Positions 1 through 10,591 of a stretch of DNA of 64,000 nt are shown piece by piece. Under the pieces are notes generated by a model. The model was given only the letters and a program-made list of their open reading frames with translations, was not told where the DNA came from and did not search any database. Position 1 is the stretch's first letter; each line of letters begins with the position of its first letter. The stretch is taken from NCBI RefSeq assembly GCF_900114635.1, contig NZ_FOTQ01000002.1:248001-312000 (forward strand). Reading direction: 5' to 3'. The DNA comes from Shimia aestuarii (lineage in GTDB: Bacteria; Pseudomonadota; Alphaproteobacteria; Rhodobacterales; Rhodobacteraceae). The translations under genes were made by a program, and so were the position numbers.

Positions 1-402
1 TTCGTTCACGCGCCCAAGGACACCATTCTGTTCATGAATCATGCGCGGCAACTTCAAGAGCCACGCTGCTCCAAGCGCGGGAATGCTCGGATAGCCGCCA
101 AAACCGACCACGACCTCGGGACGATCCTTGCGGAATTTCAACACACTCGACAGCACGCCGCCAAGAATGCGGAACGGCACCGCCAGCTTGGCCAATGCGC
201 CGCCGCGCGCGAAGGTCGCACTTGAGACTTCCTCGATTTCGACCGTATGCGGAAAGCCACCCGTGTAGCGCGCGCCGCGCGCATCCGTGCTCAGCTTGAC
301 CCGCCAACCCTTGCGCAGCATGACCTCTGCCAGCGCCTGCGCGGGGAACATATGCCCCCCGGTGCCGCCGGCTGCAATCACCAGCAATGGCTGCTTGTTC
401 AT
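1..402 (-). CDS. murG: MurG, UDP-GlcNAc:lipid I glycosyltransferase (N-terminal part)
   Basis: MurG makes lipid II by adding GlcNAc to lipid I on the inner face of the membrane. Only the first 134 codons are present and the gene runs off the left edge. The Gly-rich donor/acceptor loop GGTGGH is at residues 12-17, and a [10 protein letters not shown]-type second strand lies further on. The start ATG overlaps the ftsW stop codon in an ATGA tetranucleotide, so it is translationally coupled to ftsW. It is the last dcw gene visible here. Confidence 0.95.
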   Translation of the reverse strand, partial: MNKQPLLVIAAGGTGGHMFPAQALAEVMLRKGWRVKLSTDARGARYTGGFPHTVEIEEVSSATFARGGALAKLAVPFRILGGVLSSVLKFRKDRPEVVVGFGGYPSIPALGAAWLLKLPRMIHEQNGVLGRVNE

Positions 403-1565
403 CTCACGTGTCCCCGCAGAATTTCACCGATCTCGCCCTGAGGCCGGGTGCGGGTAAACGCCAAAATCATGCCGACTGCAATCCCCCCCGCGATCAGCGA
501 AGAGCCCCCGTAGCTGACGAAGGGCAAGGTCATGCCCTTGGAGGGCAGAAGGCGCACGGCTACACCCATGTTGACCATCGCCTGCACCCCGAAAATCGAC
601 ACGAGGCCGGTGCCAGCGAGGCGGATAAAGGGGTCCCGTTCGCGCATCAAGCGGAAATAGCTGCGCAGCACGATCGTGGCGTAAAGCGCGATGATCACCA
701 TCACCAGGATCAACCCATATTCCTCTGCAGCAACGGAAATAATGAAATCCGTGTGGGCGTCCGGCAGGCTCCATTTCACCTGTCCCTCGCCCACACCGAC
801 GCCAAAAAGCCCGCCTTCACGAATGGCGTTGGTGGCGTAACCGATCTGGGTTGTCGGATCGAGCGACCGGTCAAGAAAGCCGTCAATCCGGCGGGCGAAA
901 TGTTCGGAGTTCGAATAGGCGAACTGTGCCGCAGGGTAGATCGCCAGCAAGATCCCGCCGATCAGCACCATTGGCGCGCCGGAAACGAAGTACATGACGC
1001 TCCAACCAAACAAGATCAGACAGGCCTGCCCGAAATCCGGCTGCAGCGCCAGCATGACCACGATGGTGATCATCAAGAGGAAAGACCACATGCGACCGGG
1101 TGGCCCGTTGATCTCTTCATTGGCCGCCATCAGCCACGCGGCCACGACCACGAAGCCGGGTTTGAGAAATTCGGAGGGCTGGAGCGAGCCGAACCCGAGC
1201 GAATACCAGCGCACCGCCCCCTTGCCGAAATCGGTTCCGAAAAACGGAAGCATCGCGGTAGCCAGAAGGGTGACGATGAACCCAATCACCGCAAGGCGCC
1301 GCACGAGGATGGGTGACATCATCGAGGTGAGCAGCATCGCGACCATCGCGGCACCGCCGAAAATCACCTGTTTCTTTACATAATGAAAGGCTTCGAAGCC
1401 GTTCTTTGCCGCCAGCGGTGGTGAGGCCGCCATGCCCAGCAGGATGCCGATTCCGAACAGCAAAAGAATGGACGTCATCGTCCATTTGTCCAGCGTCTGC
1501 CACCACTTGGGAAGCACTGGTTCGCGCTCCTGTACAGGAAGCGCGCCATAAACCATCTCTGTCAT
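399..1565 (-). CDS. ftsW: FtsW, septal peptidoglycan polymerase (SEDS family)
   Basis: FtsW is the polytopic SEDS glycosyltransferase that polymerises lipid II at the division septum with FtsI. The 388-residue protein has about ten hydrophobic segments. The family signature is near the C-terminus ([14 protein letters not shown]). The first ATG (1565) and a second at codon 4 are both possible starts. Because the gene upstream is on the opposite strand, ftsW-murG must be transcribed from a promoter in the 133-bp gap 1566-1698 rather than only by read-through from murD. Confidence 0.95.
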   Translation of the reverse strand: MTEMVYGALPVQEREPVLPKWWQTLDKWTMTSILLLFGIGILLGMAASPPLAAKNGFEAFHYVKKQVIFGGAAMVAMLLTSMMSPILVRRLAVIGFIVTLLATAMLPFFGTDFGKGAVRWYSLGFGSLQPSEFLKPGFVVVAAWLMAANEEINGPPGRMWSFLLMITIVVMLALQPDFGQACLILFGWSVMYFVSGAPMVLIGGILLAIYPAAQFAYSNSEHFARRIDGFLDRSLDPTTQIGYATNAIREGGLFGVGVGEGQVKWSLPDAHTDFIISVAAEEYGLILVMVIIALYATIVLRSYFRLMRERDPFIRLAGTGLVSIFGVQAMVNMGVAVRLLPSKGMTLPFVSYGGSSLIAGGIAVGMILAFTRTRPQGEIGEILRGHVR

Positions 1566-1698
1566 CGGGACCCGCCGATATCTGCCTCAAAACGCCCGTT
1601 TTCCGGGTCTGAGTGAGAGCATAGCATCGAAGCCCTGCCTTGGGAACCCACACTGCCCCCACTTGACCGAAAGCGCGGCATCAGGCAGGGGCGGTGCA

Positions 1699-2892
1699 AT
1701 GCAGTACGACACGATCATTCTGGGGGCCGGCGCAGCCGGCATGATGTGCGCCACGCAATGTGGCGGCAAAACACTTGTGCTGGACCACGCCAAGGCCCCG
1801 GGCGAAAAGATCCGCATATCCGGCGGCGGGCGCTGCAATTTCACCAACATGTATGCCGGACCGGAGAACTTTCTGTCGCAGAACCCGCATTTCTGCAAAT
1901 CCGCGCTCAGCCGGTACACCCAATGGGATTTCATTGACCTCGTAGCCCGTAACGGCATCGCCTATCACGAAAAGACTCTGGGTCAGCTGTTTTGCGACGA
2001 CAGCGCGCGCGACATCATCGGGATGCTGCGCACCGAAATGGACCGGACCGGGGCCGAACTTCGGCTGAACACGCAGATTGTCAGCGTGTCCCACGACGGC
2101 ACGGGGTTCGGCGTGGAGACCGAGACCCACGGCCAGCGCGCAACGCTGCGCTGCCAGAACCTCGTTCTTGCGACGGGGGGCAAATCCATTCCCAAGATGG
2201 GTGCCACTGGGCTTGCCTATGACATCGCCCGCCAATTTGGGCTTTCCGTCACCGAAACCCGGCCTGCCCTTGTGCCTTTCACCTTCTCGGACAATCCCTT
2301 CAAGGCGCTGTCGGGTACCGCGCTGCCGGTTCGTGCCGAAGCCGGGTCGACCCGTTTCGACGAAGCCATGCTGTTTACTCATCGCGGCCTGTCCGGTCCG
2401 GCCATGCTGCAGATCAGCTCGTTCTGGCGCGAAGGGGACGACATCACCATCAATCTGCTTCCCGAACACGATCCGTTTGAAACCCTGCGCGCACGCCGCC
2501 AAAGCGACGGGCGCCGCAACCTTTCGACGATCCTGGCGCAGATGTTGCCTGCGAAGCTGGCCGATCATCTCTCGTCCGACTGGCGGCTTTCGGGCAATAT
2601 CGGAGATCAGAGCGACGCGTCGCTGCGCGCCCTGTCCGAGCGCCTGACCCACTGGACCCTTCGGCCGACCGGGACCGAAGGCTATCGCACCGCCGAAGTC
2701 ACCTTGGGCGGAATCGACACGGATCACCTGTCCTCACGCACAATGGAGGCCAAAACCGTGCCGGGGCTTTACGTGATCGGAGAAGCCGTTGACGTAACCG
2801 GCTGGCTGGGCGGGTTCAATTTCCAATGGGCGTGGTCTTCGGGCTGGGCCGCCGGACAGGCGATCCGTACAAATCTCATCCCGGCGACCTAG
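1699..2892 (+). CDS. HI0933/YhiN-family FAD-dependent oxidoreductase
   Basis: This is a flavoprotein of the HI0933 family (397 residues); its substrate is unknown. The FAD Rossmann loop is LGAGAAG at residues 8-14. The family block [15 protein letters not shown] follows at 36-50, and the C-terminal FAD motif is around [20 protein letters not shown] prefer the ATG at 1699 over an in-frame TTG at 1663 because the flavin fold begins directly after it and a purine-rich stretch precedes it. It lies on the opposite strand between murD and ftsW. Its stop overlaps the murD stop in a shared CTAG. Confidence 0.85.
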   Translation: MQYDTIILGAGAAGMMCATQCGGKTLVLDHAKAPGEKIRISGGGRCNFTNMYAGPENFLSQNPHFCKSALSRYTQWDFIDLVARNGIAYHEKTLGQLFCDDSARDIIGMLRTEMDRTGAELRLNTQIVSVSHDGTGFGVETETHGQRATLRCQNLVLATGGKSIPKMGATGLAYDIARQFGLSVTETRPALVPFTFSDNPFKALSGTALPVRAEAGSTRFDEAMLFTHRGLSGPAMLQISSFWREGDDITINLLPEHDPFETLRARRQSDGRRNLSTILAQMLPAKLADHLSSDWRLSGNIGDQSDASLRALSERLTHWTLRPTGTEGYRTAEVTLGGIDTDHLSSRTMEAKTVPGLYVIGEAVDVTGWLGGFNFQWAWSSGWAAGQAIRTNLIPAT

Positions 2893-4292
2893 AACCCAAG
2901 CGCGCGCTTCACCTCGGCGCCGAAATCCTCGCCGCGTTTTTCAAAGCTGTCATACTGGTCAAAACTCGCCGCCGCCGGGGCCAAAAGCACCGTATCCCCG
3001 GCCTCGGCCTCGGCGACAGCCTGGCGCACGGCCTCGGCCATCGTGTTGCAAACCACGGCCTCGACCCCTTTGAGCTGCATGGCAAAACCAGCTGCCTCGC
3101 GCCCGATGACATAGGCCTTGCGCACCGCCCCCGTTGCCTCGGCCAGATCACCAAGCCCGCCTTCCTTTTCCAGCCCGCCGCAAATCCAGCGGATGTTGTC
3201 AAAGGCGCCCAGTGCCTTTTTTGCAGCATCCACATTGGTGGCCTTGGAATCGTTCACATAGGTCACGCCATCCCGTTCGGCGATGATCTGGCTGCGGTGC
3301 GGAAGGCCGCCAAAGCTGGCAAATCCCTTTTCGATCACCTTCGGCGCAAGGCCCAGAGTGCGCGCCACCGCATAGGCGGCACAGGCATTCTGATGGTTGT
3401 GCGTGCCCGGCAGCCCCCGGATCGGACGCAGGTCGATCGACCCCACTTGCCGTCCCTTGCGCCACTCGCTCAGGAAGCCCTTGCGTGCAAAAACCTGCCA
3501 GCCCGGCCCCGAGAGCTTTTCCGCCACTGACACGCGGATCACCCGGTCATCACCTGGGCCTTCGGACAGCTGGTCGGCCAGAAACAGCCCCTCGGCCTCA
3601 TCCACGCCGATCACCGCGCGATCCGGGCCACCTTCTGCGAAAAGGCGACGCTTGGCTGCGAAATAGCCGCCCATGCCTCCATGGCGGTCAAGGTGATCCG
3701 GCGAAAGATTGGTAAAGACAGCAACGTCCGTGGTCAGCGCGCGGGCAAGGTCGGTCTGGTAGCTGGACAGCTCCAACACGATCACGTCCCCGTCCACGGC
3801 CGGGTCCAGATCAAGCACCCCGCGCCCGATATTGCCTGCCAGCTGCGTGCCCCGCCCGGCCTGCTCCAACACGTGATGGATCAGGGCCGATGTGGTCGAT
3901 TTGCCGTTTGATCCCGTAACCGCCACGACTTTGGGGGCGATGTCGAAATTCTGCCATTCAGCCGTGGCGAAAGAGCGAAAGAACAGTCCGATATCGTTGT
4001 CGACGGGCACCCCGGCCCGGAGCGCTGCTAAAACCACCGGATTGGGTTTCGGATAGAGATGCGGAATCCCGGGGCTGACAATGAGCCCGGATACGTTTTC
4101 GAATGCGCCCGGCCGGGTCAGGTCGGCACAGGTGAAGCCTTCGCTTTCAGCAACGTCCCGCGCCGCCGGATTGTCATCCCAACACAGCGCCTCTGCCCCC
4201 CCGGCGCGAAGCGCGCGCGCGCTTGCCAACCCCGAGCGGCCAAGGCCCAGCACGGCCACGGTTGCGCCTTCAAAACCCTGTACCGGAATCAT
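2889..4292 (-). CDS. murD: MurD, UDP-MurNAc-L-Ala:D-Glu ligase
   Basis: MurD adds D-glutamate to UDP-MurNAc-L-alanine in the cytoplasm using ATP. The 467-residue protein has the Mur-ligase P-loop GSNGKST at 127-133 and the N-terminal Rossmann start VLGLGRSG. The start at 4292 is chosen because it follows a good Shine-Dalgarno (GGAAGGGAAC) and matches the family N-terminus; an upstream in-frame ATG at 4349 would add a non-conserved leader. A 145-bp gap separates it from mraY. Confidence 0.95.
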   Translation of the reverse strand: MIPVQGFEGATVAVLGLGRSGLASARALRAGGAEALCWDDNPAARDVAESEGFTCADLTRPGAFENVSGLIVSPGIPHLYPKPNPVVLAALRAGVPVDNDIGLFFRSFATAEWQNFDIAPKVVAVTGSNGKSTTSALIHHVLEQAGRGTQLAGNIGRGVLDLDPAVDGDVIVLELSSYQTDLARALTTDVAVFTNLSPDHLDRHGGMGGYFAAKRRLFAEGGPDRAVIGVDEAEGLFLADQLSEGPGDDRVIRVSVAEKLSGPGWQVFARKGFLSEWRKGRQVGSIDLRPIRGLPGTHNHQNACAAYAVARTLGLAPKVIEKGFASFGGLPHRSQIIAERDGVTYVNDSKATNVDAAKKALGAFDNIRWICGGLEKEGGLGDLAEATGAVRKAYVIGREAAGFAMQLKGVEAVVCNTMAEAVRQAVAEAEAGDTVLLAPAAASFDQYDSFEKRGEDFGAEVKRALGF

Positions 4293-4437
4293 CTCAAGTT
4301 CCCTTCCGCCGATTTCCCCGACAGTGCCTGTCTCGTCCCGCCGGGACAAGTGGTCCCGTCGGGTGCCTCCGGAGGTGGTGTTTCCGGAAAAAGAAAGATC
4401 GGGAGGCTCCGAGCGCGTCCGGCATGTGCCAGACGCC

Positions 4438-5520
4438 TTAGCGGATTTTCAGCGTGGCGAGACCGATCATGGCGAGGATCAACGAGACGATCCAGAAACG
4501 GATCACGATCTGCGGTTCGCTCCAGCCCTTCTTCTCGTAATGGTGATGGATTGGTGCCATGAGGAACACGCGTTTACCGGTGCGCTTGAAATAGAGCACC
4601 TGAATAATGACGGAAAGCGCCTCGACCACGAACAGGCCGCCGACGATCCCCAGCACCAGTTCATGCTTGGTGGCCACCGCGATCGCGCCAAGCGCGCCGC
4701 CAAGGGCCAGCGAGCCCGTATCGCCCATGAAGACGGCCGCGGGCGGCGCGTTGTACCACAGGAAACCCAGTCCGCCGCCCGCGATACCGGCGGTAAAGAT
4801 CAGGATTTCTCCCGTTCCAGGAACGTAATGCAGGTCAAGATACTCGGTAAAGTCGACGCGCCCCACCGCGTAGGCGATGATGCCCAGCGTTCCAGCAGCA
4901 ATCATCACCGGCATGATGGCCAAACCGTCCAGACCGTCTGTTAGGTTCACAGCATTCGCCGCCCCCACGATCACGATCATCGCGAAGGGGACGAAGAAGA
5001 AACTGAGATTGAGCAGGACATCCTTGAAGAAGGGCAGCGCCAAATGCATCTGCATCGCTTCGGGTTGCAGGAAGGTCGCCCACCAAGCGGCAATCGCGGC
5101 AATGACAAATCCCAGCAGCAGACGGATCTTGCCTGACACACCGTCGGTGTTCTGTTTGGAAACCTTGGCATAATCGTCGGCAAACCCGATTAGCCCATAC
5201 GCCAGCGTCACGAACAGCACCAGCCAGACGAACCCGTTGTCCAGCCTTGCCCAAAGCAAGGTGGACGTCATCAGAGCCCCCACGATCAACAATCCGCCCA
5301 TCGTTGGCGTGCCTGCCTTGACGAAATGCCCCTCGGGACCGTCGTCGCGGATCGGTTGGCCCTTGCCCTGCTTGCGCCGCAATACGTCGATCAGCGGGCG
5401 CCCGAACAGGAACCCGAACAGCAATGCCGTCAGGAACGCCCCACCGGCGCGGAAGGTAATGTAGCGGAACAGGTTGAAAATATCCCCGCCATCCGACAGC
5501 TCGGTGAGCCAGTAGAGCAT
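4438..5520 (-). CDS. mraY: MraY, phospho-MurNAc-pentapeptide translocase
   Basis: MraY transfers phospho-MurNAc-pentapeptide to undecaprenyl phosphate, giving lipid I. It is an integral membrane protein of 360 residues with ten predicted helices. The catalytic and family blocks are present: [21 protein letters not shown] and the cytoplasmic loop [11 protein letters not shown]. Its ATG begins directly after the murF stop (TGA ATG with no gap). Confidence 0.96.
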   Translation of the reverse strand: MLYWLTELSDGGDIFNLFRYITFRAGGAFLTALLFGFLFGRPLIDVLRRKQGKGQPIRDDGPEGHFVKAGTPTMGGLLIVGALMTSTLLWARLDNGFVWLVLFVTLAYGLIGFADDYAKVSKQNTDGVSGKIRLLLGFVIAAIAAWWATFLQPEAMQMHLALPFFKDVLLNLSFFFVPFAMIVIVGAANAVNLTDGLDGLAIMPVMIAAGTLGIIAYAVGRVDFTEYLDLHYVPGTGEILIFTAGIAGGGLGFLWYNAPPAAVFMGDTGSLALGGALGAIAVATKHELVLGIVGGLFVVEALSVIIQVLYFKRTGKRVFLMAPIHHHYEKKGWSEPQIVIRFWIVSLILAMIGLATLKIR

Positions 5521-6963
5521 TCAGGAGTCCTCGTCATTTGATTGCGGGGCGGGATGGCCCAGTTTGCGTACCGCGTCAACCACCTTGGCCAGGCCCATGG
5601 ACAAAGACCCCTTGACCAGCAAACAATCGCCTGCATCCACCAGATGCCGTATCTCGGCCGCCATTTCCGCGCTGGTTTCGGTCCACATACCACGTTTCTC
5701 GGGTGGGAGTGCTGCATAGAGGTTCTGCATTAGTGGGCCGATGCAGTGCACCTTGTCGATACTAGCCATCGCCGGATGGTCGGCGAGCGCGGCATGCATC
5801 TTTGCCTCTTGCGGTCCCAGCTCCTTCATGTCCCCGACAAAGGCGGTCCGACGGCCACGCCCAATGCGCCCGACACCGTCAACCGGGTTGGCAGCAGCCA
5901 GAACATCCAGCGCAGCGCCCAGCGACGTCGGGTTGGCGTTATAGGCATCATCAATCAGATCAAGGGTGCGATCCGTTTCCACCGGATCAAGCCAGATCGT
6001 CTCGCGAACGCCGCGCCCTGCATAGGGTTTCCAACGCCCAAGATCGCCGGTCGCCATCGCGAGGTCGCCTCCAAGCGCCTGCACGGCAGCCAAGGCCCCC
6101 AGGGCATTCATCGCGAAATGCGCCCCGGCGCTGTTGATCTTGTAAACCGTCTTTTCTCCGTCGACCCGCGCCCGCGCCACGGTGATATCTCCGGTCAGTG
6201 TCACATCGAGAAGCGTCCAGTCCGGCGCTTGCCGGCCAAAATCGATGCGCGCCACCGCCAAATCGTCCGCGTGTTCACGCAACACATCCGCCGTGTCGAT
6301 ATCAGTGTTGACGATGGCCATGCCCCCCGGCTCCAGCCCATCGAAGATCGCCGCTTTCTCCGCGGCGATCCCGGCGACATTCTCGAAGGCTTCGAGATGT
6401 ACGGCGGCCACGGTTGTGACCAAGGCCACATGCGGGCGCGCCATCCGCGCCAGCGGCGCGATCTCTCCGGGATGGTTCATGCCGATCTCGATCACGGCAA
6501 AGTCGGTCTCTTGAGGCATGCGTGCCAGCGTCAGCGGCACCCCCCAATGGTTGTTGTAGCTCGCGACGCTGGCATGGGTTTTTCCCTGCCCCGACAGCAT
6601 CGCACGCAGCATTTCCTTGGTGGAGGTCTTGCCCACCGATCCGGTCACGGCCACCACGCGCGCCTGTGTCCGTGCACGCGCAGTGCGACCCAAGGCCTCC
6701 AGCCCGGATAGCACATCCTCGACAATAAGGAGCGGCGCATTTTCGGCTACCCCTTCGGGAATACGCGAAACCAGCGCCGCAGCTGCCCCGGCCTCCAGCG
6801 CCTGTGCAACAAAATCATGCCCGTCACGCGCCGCCGTCAGGGCCACGAACAAGTCTCCGGGTTCGAGCGTGCGTGTATCGATCGAAACGCCGGTGCACGT
6901 CCAGTCACAGGTTGTGCGGCCACCGGTTGCCTCGGCTGCCGCCGCAGAAGTCCAAAGGCTCAT
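5521..6963 (-). CDS. murF: MurF, UDP-MurNAc-tripeptide:D-Ala-D-Ala ligase
   Basis: MurF completes the pentapeptide by adding D-Ala-D-Ala. The 480-residue protein carries the Mur-ligase P-loop GSVGKTSTK. The start at 6963 (MSLWTS) overlaps the murE stop as ATGA; an upstream in-frame codon at 7011 lies inside murE and lacks conservation. The two ligases are therefore translationally coupled. Confidence 0.95.
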   Translation of the reverse strand: MSLWTSAAAAEATGGRTTCDWTCTGVSIDTRTLEPGDLFVALTAARDGHDFVAQALEAGAAAALVSRIPEGVAENAPLLIVEDVLSGLEALGRTARARTQARVVAVTGSVGKTSTKEMLRAMLSGQGKTHASVASYNNHWGVPLTLARMPQETDFAVIEIGMNHPGEIAPLARMARPHVALVTTVAAVHLEAFENVAGIAAEKAAIFDGLEPGGMAIVNTDIDTADVLREHADDLAVARIDFGRQAPDWTLLDVTLTGDITVARARVDGEKTVYKINSAGAHFAMNALGALAAVQALGGDLAMATGDLGRWKPYAGRGVRETIWLDPVETDRTLDLIDDAYNANPTSLGAALDVLAAANPVDGVGRIGRGRRTAFVGDMKELGPQEAKMHAALADHPAMASIDKVHCIGPLMQNLYAALPPEKRGMWTETSAEMAAEIRHLVDAGDCLLVKGSLSMGLAKVVDAVRKLGHPAPQSNDEDS

Positions 6964-8441
6964 GCCATTCCCCCATCCAAGGCCGCCACAGCCACGCTGG
7001 CCTGCTCGCAATCATCAAAGGGCAACACGTCATCCCCGACGATCTGCCCGGTTTCATGCCCCTTGCCCGCAATCAGCAACGCATCACCGGCCTGCAACGC
7101 ATCCACCGCACGCAGGATTGCTTCGGCGCGGTCACCCACTTCGGTTGCCTCGGGGGCGCCCTCCATCACCATGGTCCGGATCGCTGCCGGATCTTCGCTG
7201 CGGGGATTGTCATCCGTCACAAAAACCACATCGGCATTGCGCGCAGCGGCCTGTCCCATCAGCGGGCGCTTGCCCATATCGCGGTCCCCCCCAGCGCCGA
7301 CCACAGCCACAAGGCGCCCCATCACATGCGGGCGCATCGCTTGGAGTGCCGTTTCCACCGCATCGGGCGTATGGGCATAGTCCACGAAAACAGCCGCACC
7401 GTTGGCGCGCGTCGCGGCCAGTTGCATGCGCCCGCGCACGGTCTTCAACTCTTGCAGGACTTCGAAAACCCGCTCGGGCTCGGCTCCGCAGGCAATGGCC
7501 AGCCCCGAGGCCAACAAAACGTTTTCCGCCTGAAACCCGCCAATCAGGTTGAGCCGCGCCAAGTAGGCCCGCCCGCGAAAGGTAAACCGGATATCCTGCC
7601 CGGTTGCGTCAAACCGCTGCGTTGTGAGCTCAAGATCGGCCCCTGACCGGCCCACGGTGATCACCTCCTGCCCACGCGCACGGGCAATCGCCGCCATATC
7701 CACGCCGCGCGGGTCGTCGATATTGATCACGGCGCCCCCTTCCTCCGGCAGGACACGGGCAAACAACCCGGCCTTGGCGTCGAAATACTCTTCGAAACTG
7801 TCGTGGTAGTCGAGGTGATCCTGCGTGAAATTCGTAAACCCGGCAGCGCGCAAATGCACTCCGTCAAGCCGCCGCTGGGCCAAACCGTGGCTGGACGCTT
7901 CCATGGCTGCAAACTGCACACCAGCGGCGCTGCACTCTGCCAGCACCCGGTGCAGGGTAATCGGTTCTGGCGTGGTGTGCTTCAAAGGGGCCTGATAATC
8001 GCCCTCCACCCCTGTCGTGCCAAGATTGACCGCTTCGAGCCCCAATTCCTGCCAGATCTGGCGCAGGAAAGTGGACACCGATGTCTTGCCGTTGGTGCCT
8101 GTCACCGCCGCCATGACGCCGGGCTGTTCGCCGAACCAGAGAGCGGCGGTATAGGCCAGCGTCTGGCGTGGGTCTTCGCAGACAACAAGGGCCGCCTCTG
8201 AAGCCGCCAGTTCCGCGGCAGCGATTTCAGCGCCTTCGGCGTCCGTCAGGATCGCAGACGCGCCCATACGCAAGGCGAATTGAATGAACTCCCCGCCGTG
8301 CACCCGCGTGCCCGGGAGCGCCGCGAAAAGAAAGCCGTCCTTCACGTCACGGCTGTCCACTGCCAACCCGGTAATAACGGGGTTGGCTCCTTTCGCGGCC
8401 GTCAGCCCCAGTTGTGAAAGCTGTCGTGCCATGCCTGCCAT
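6960..8441 (-). CDS. murE: MurE, UDP-MurNAc-dipeptide:meso-diaminopimelate ligase
   Basis: MurE adds the third amino acid of the stem peptide. The 493-residue protein has the P-loop GTNGKT at 115-120. The DNPR motif (in TDDNPRSEDP) is diagnostic for meso-diaminopimelate specificity. Codon 1 or codon 4 (both ATG) could be the start. It lies 21 bp downstream of ftsI. Confidence 0.95.
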   Translation of the reverse strand: MAGMARQLSQLGLTAAKGANPVITGLAVDSRDVKDGFLFAALPGTRVHGGEFIQFALRMGASAILTDAEGAEIAAAELAASEAALVVCEDPRQTLAYTAALWFGEQPGVMAAVTGTNGKTSVSTFLRQIWQELGLEAVNLGTTGVEGDYQAPLKHTTPEPITLHRVLAECSAAGVQFAAMEASSHGLAQRRLDGVHLRAAGFTNFTQDHLDYHDSFEEYFDAKAGLFARVLPEEGGAVINIDDPRGVDMAAIARARGQEVITVGRSGADLELTTQRFDATGQDIRFTFRGRAYLARLNLIGGFQAENVLLASGLAIACGAEPERVFEVLQELKTVRGRMQLAATRANGAAVFVDYAHTPDAVETALQAMRPHVMGRLVAVVGAGGDRDMGKRPLMGQAAARNADVVFVTDDNPRSEDPAAIRTMVMEGAPEATEVGDRAEAILRAVDALQAGDALLIAGKGHETGQIVGDDVLPFDDCEQASVAVAALDGGMA

Positions 8442-8462
8442 CTGCCCTGCCCTTGATCTGGC

Positions 8463-10247
8463 TTAATTCGATGTCAGCGTTATATCAGCCAGAAGCCCGG
8501 GTTCAATGTCGGGCCGCAGCCCCAAAAGCGGTGCCACGCGGGTGATCATTTCGGCAGCCACGGGCACTGCTGTCCAGCCAGCCGTCCGGCGCGGTTTCGG
8601 ACCCGAGGTCTCGACCGGCTCGTCCAGCGACACGATCAGCACGTATTTGGGATCATGCGCCGGAAACATCGAGGCAAAGGTGGCAATCACCTTGTCCTCG
8701 TAGTATCCGCCGCCATTTTCCTTGGGCTTGTCTGCGGTTCCTGTCTTGCCGCCCACGGCATAGCCGGGCACATCGCCAAAGCTGGCCGTGCCTTCGGTCA
8801 CGACGAGCCGCAACATCCGCCGCGCCGCCGCCGCGCTGTCTTCGGTCATGATACGCGGCCCGTCCTGCGCGGCATTTCGCTTGAGCAGGGTCGGCAACAC
8901 ACGTTTTCCGCCATTAGCAATCGCCGCGTATCCAGCGGCCAGGTGCAGTGGGCTGGCCGACAGGCCATGCCCGTAGGAAATCGTCATGGTCGAAAGCTCG
9001 GACCAGTTTTTGGGCAACAGGGGCTGTGCGCCACGCGCCTCGACCAACTCCACGGGTGTCGGTTCAAAAAAGCCCAGGTCACGCAGGAACCCTTGCTGGC
9101 GCACCGCCCCGATCAACTGCGCCATACGCGCCGTTCCGATGTTGGAAGATTTTACGATCACCTTGGTCAAGGTCAGCTGCGGTCCGTAATTGTGAAAATC
9201 ACGGATCTTGAACTTACCCCACCGCAACGGCCCGGCTGTCTTGATCAACGTGGCCGGGTTGGCGAGCCCCAGTTCCATCGCCTGAGCTGCTGTGAAAATC
9301 TTGAAGGTCGATCCAAGCTCATACAGGCCCTGCACCGCGCGGTTGAACAGCGGACTGTCGCTGGCATGGCCCTTGGTAGGCGGGCGTGGACGATCATTCG
9401 GATCAAAATCCGGAAGGCTGACCAACGAGATGATCTCACCCGTATGCACGTCCATGAGCACTGCTGCGGCACCCTTGGCATTCATCAGCTTCATGCCCCC
9501 ATAGAGCACGCGCTCAGTCGCGGCCTGCACCGTCAGGTCCAGCGACAGGGTCAACGCCTTGCCGCCATTCGCCGGATCGCGCAGCGCTTCGTCAAACTGT
9601 TTTTCGACACCGGCAACGCCGATCACCTCGGCGGCATGCACGTCTTCCTTGCCAAAACTCGCGCCACCCAGAATGTGCGCCGCTAGGCGACCATTGGGGT
9701 ACAGACGCATCTCGCGTGCGCCGAACTGCAGGCCCGGATCACCGATATCATGCACGGCCTGCTTTTGTTCGGGACTGATTTTCTTCTTGATCCACAGGAA
9801 TTTGCGCTTGCCCGTGAAATCTTTGACAAGCCGTTCTTCCTCAAGGTCTGGGAAAATGTCGACCAATTCCTTGGCGACCCGCTCCTTGTCAATCATGTGT
9901 TGTGGCTGAGCATAGAGCGAATGGGTTTCCAGGTTGGTCGCCAGAATGCGCCCCTTGCGGTCCACGATGTCAGCGCGCTGCGCAACGATCCGGTTGGCCG
10001 AATAGTTGGCGCGCGGCTCGACAGCCTCGGAATAGCTTACGATTCCCATGCGCGCGCCAACGGTGATGAAGGCGCCCAGAAACAGGATCGACATGATGAA
10101 CAGGCGCCCCTCGGCGCGCGCGCGGCCCTTGTCACGCATCTCTTCATGGCGCTGGCGGATGTTTTCGCGCTCGATCACATCGGGGTTCTCCCCGGCGTCG
10201 CGCGCACGAAGGATCGAGGCCAGCGGGCGAAGCGGTTTGCGGATCAT
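8463..10247 (-). CDS. ftsI: FtsI/PBP3, septal transpeptidase
   Basis: FtsI cross-links septal peptidoglycan in the periplasm. The 594-residue protein has a cytoplasmic basic head, one membrane anchor at about 49-70, a dimerisation domain and the penicillin-binding fold. Active-site motifs are STFK (Ser about 313), SSN (in VKSSNIG) and KTG (in GGKTGTA). Its start overlaps the ftsL stop by 4 bp. Confidence 0.95.
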   Translation of the reverse strand: MIRKPLRPLASILRARDAGENPDVIERENIRQRHEEMRDKGRARAEGRLFIMSILFLGAFITVGARMGIVSYSEAVEPRANYSANRIVAQRADIVDRKGRILATNLETHSLYAQPQHMIDKERVAKELVDIFPDLEEERLVKDFTGKRKFLWIKKKISPEQKQAVHDIGDPGLQFGAREMRLYPNGRLAAHILGGASFGKEDVHAAEVIGVAGVEKQFDEALRDPANGGKALTLSLDLTVQAATERVLYGGMKLMNAKGAAAVLMDVHTGEIISLVSLPDFDPNDRPRPPTKGHASDSPLFNRAVQGLYELGSTFKIFTAAQAMELGLANPATLIKTAGPLRWGKFKIRDFHNYGPQLTLTKVIVKSSNIGTARMAQLIGAVRQQGFLRDLGFFEPTPVELVEARGAQPLLPKNWSELSTMTISYGHGLSASPLHLAAGYAAIANGGKRVLPTLLKRNAAQDGPRIMTEDSAAAARRMLRLVVTEGTASFGDVPGYAVGGKTGTADKPKENGGGYYEDKVIATFASMFPAHDPKYVLIVSLDEPVETSGPKPRRTAGWTAVPVAAEMITRVAPLLGLRPDIEPGLLADITLTSN

Positions 10248-10591
10248 GGGCGCTCTCCTTCGCTGGACACATCCACGGCGCCGTCCAGATCAAATTGCAA
10301 CCCACTCGGCGGATAGGCGACCTGATCGACCTTGCCGAATTGGTCGGGACGCAAGGGAAGAAGCTGCAGATCGTCATAGTTGATCTCGGCCAGATCCCGC
10401 AGGCGCTCAGGGCGGTTAAGATAGGCCCACTCGGCATTCAACACGGACAGCCGGGCGCGTGCCTCGCCGATCTGGCGCTGCAACTGGTGGGTTTCGGCAA
10501 TCGCGTTCTGGGTACGGTAGTTTTCCTGATACGCCCAGACCGCCAGCCCGATTACCGCCAGCGCGGTCACGACAAACAAGATTGCCCGCAT
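10244..10591 (-). CDS. ftsL: FtsL-like cell division protein
   Basis: This small bitopic protein (115 residues) has one N-terminal membrane helix (about 3-21) followed by a heptad-like segment (about 25-65), which is the layout of FtsL. Sequence conservation in this family is low, so the call rests mainly on topology, size and position between rsmH and ftsI. It overlaps rsmH by 1 bp and ftsI by 4 bp. Confidence 0.85.
   Translation of the reverse strand: MRAILFVVTALAVIGLAVWAYQENYRTQNAIAETHQLQRQIGEARARLSVLNAEWAYLNRPERLRDLAEINYDDLQLLPLRPDQFGKVDQVAYPPSGLQFDLDGAVDVSSEGERP

Noticed and set aside
387-1316. A 309-codon open frame on the plus strand opposite ftsW
   Set aside because: It is antisense to a certain gene, its composition is rich in His/Arg/Pro, and it has no recognisable domain. 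It is a shadow caused by high GC.
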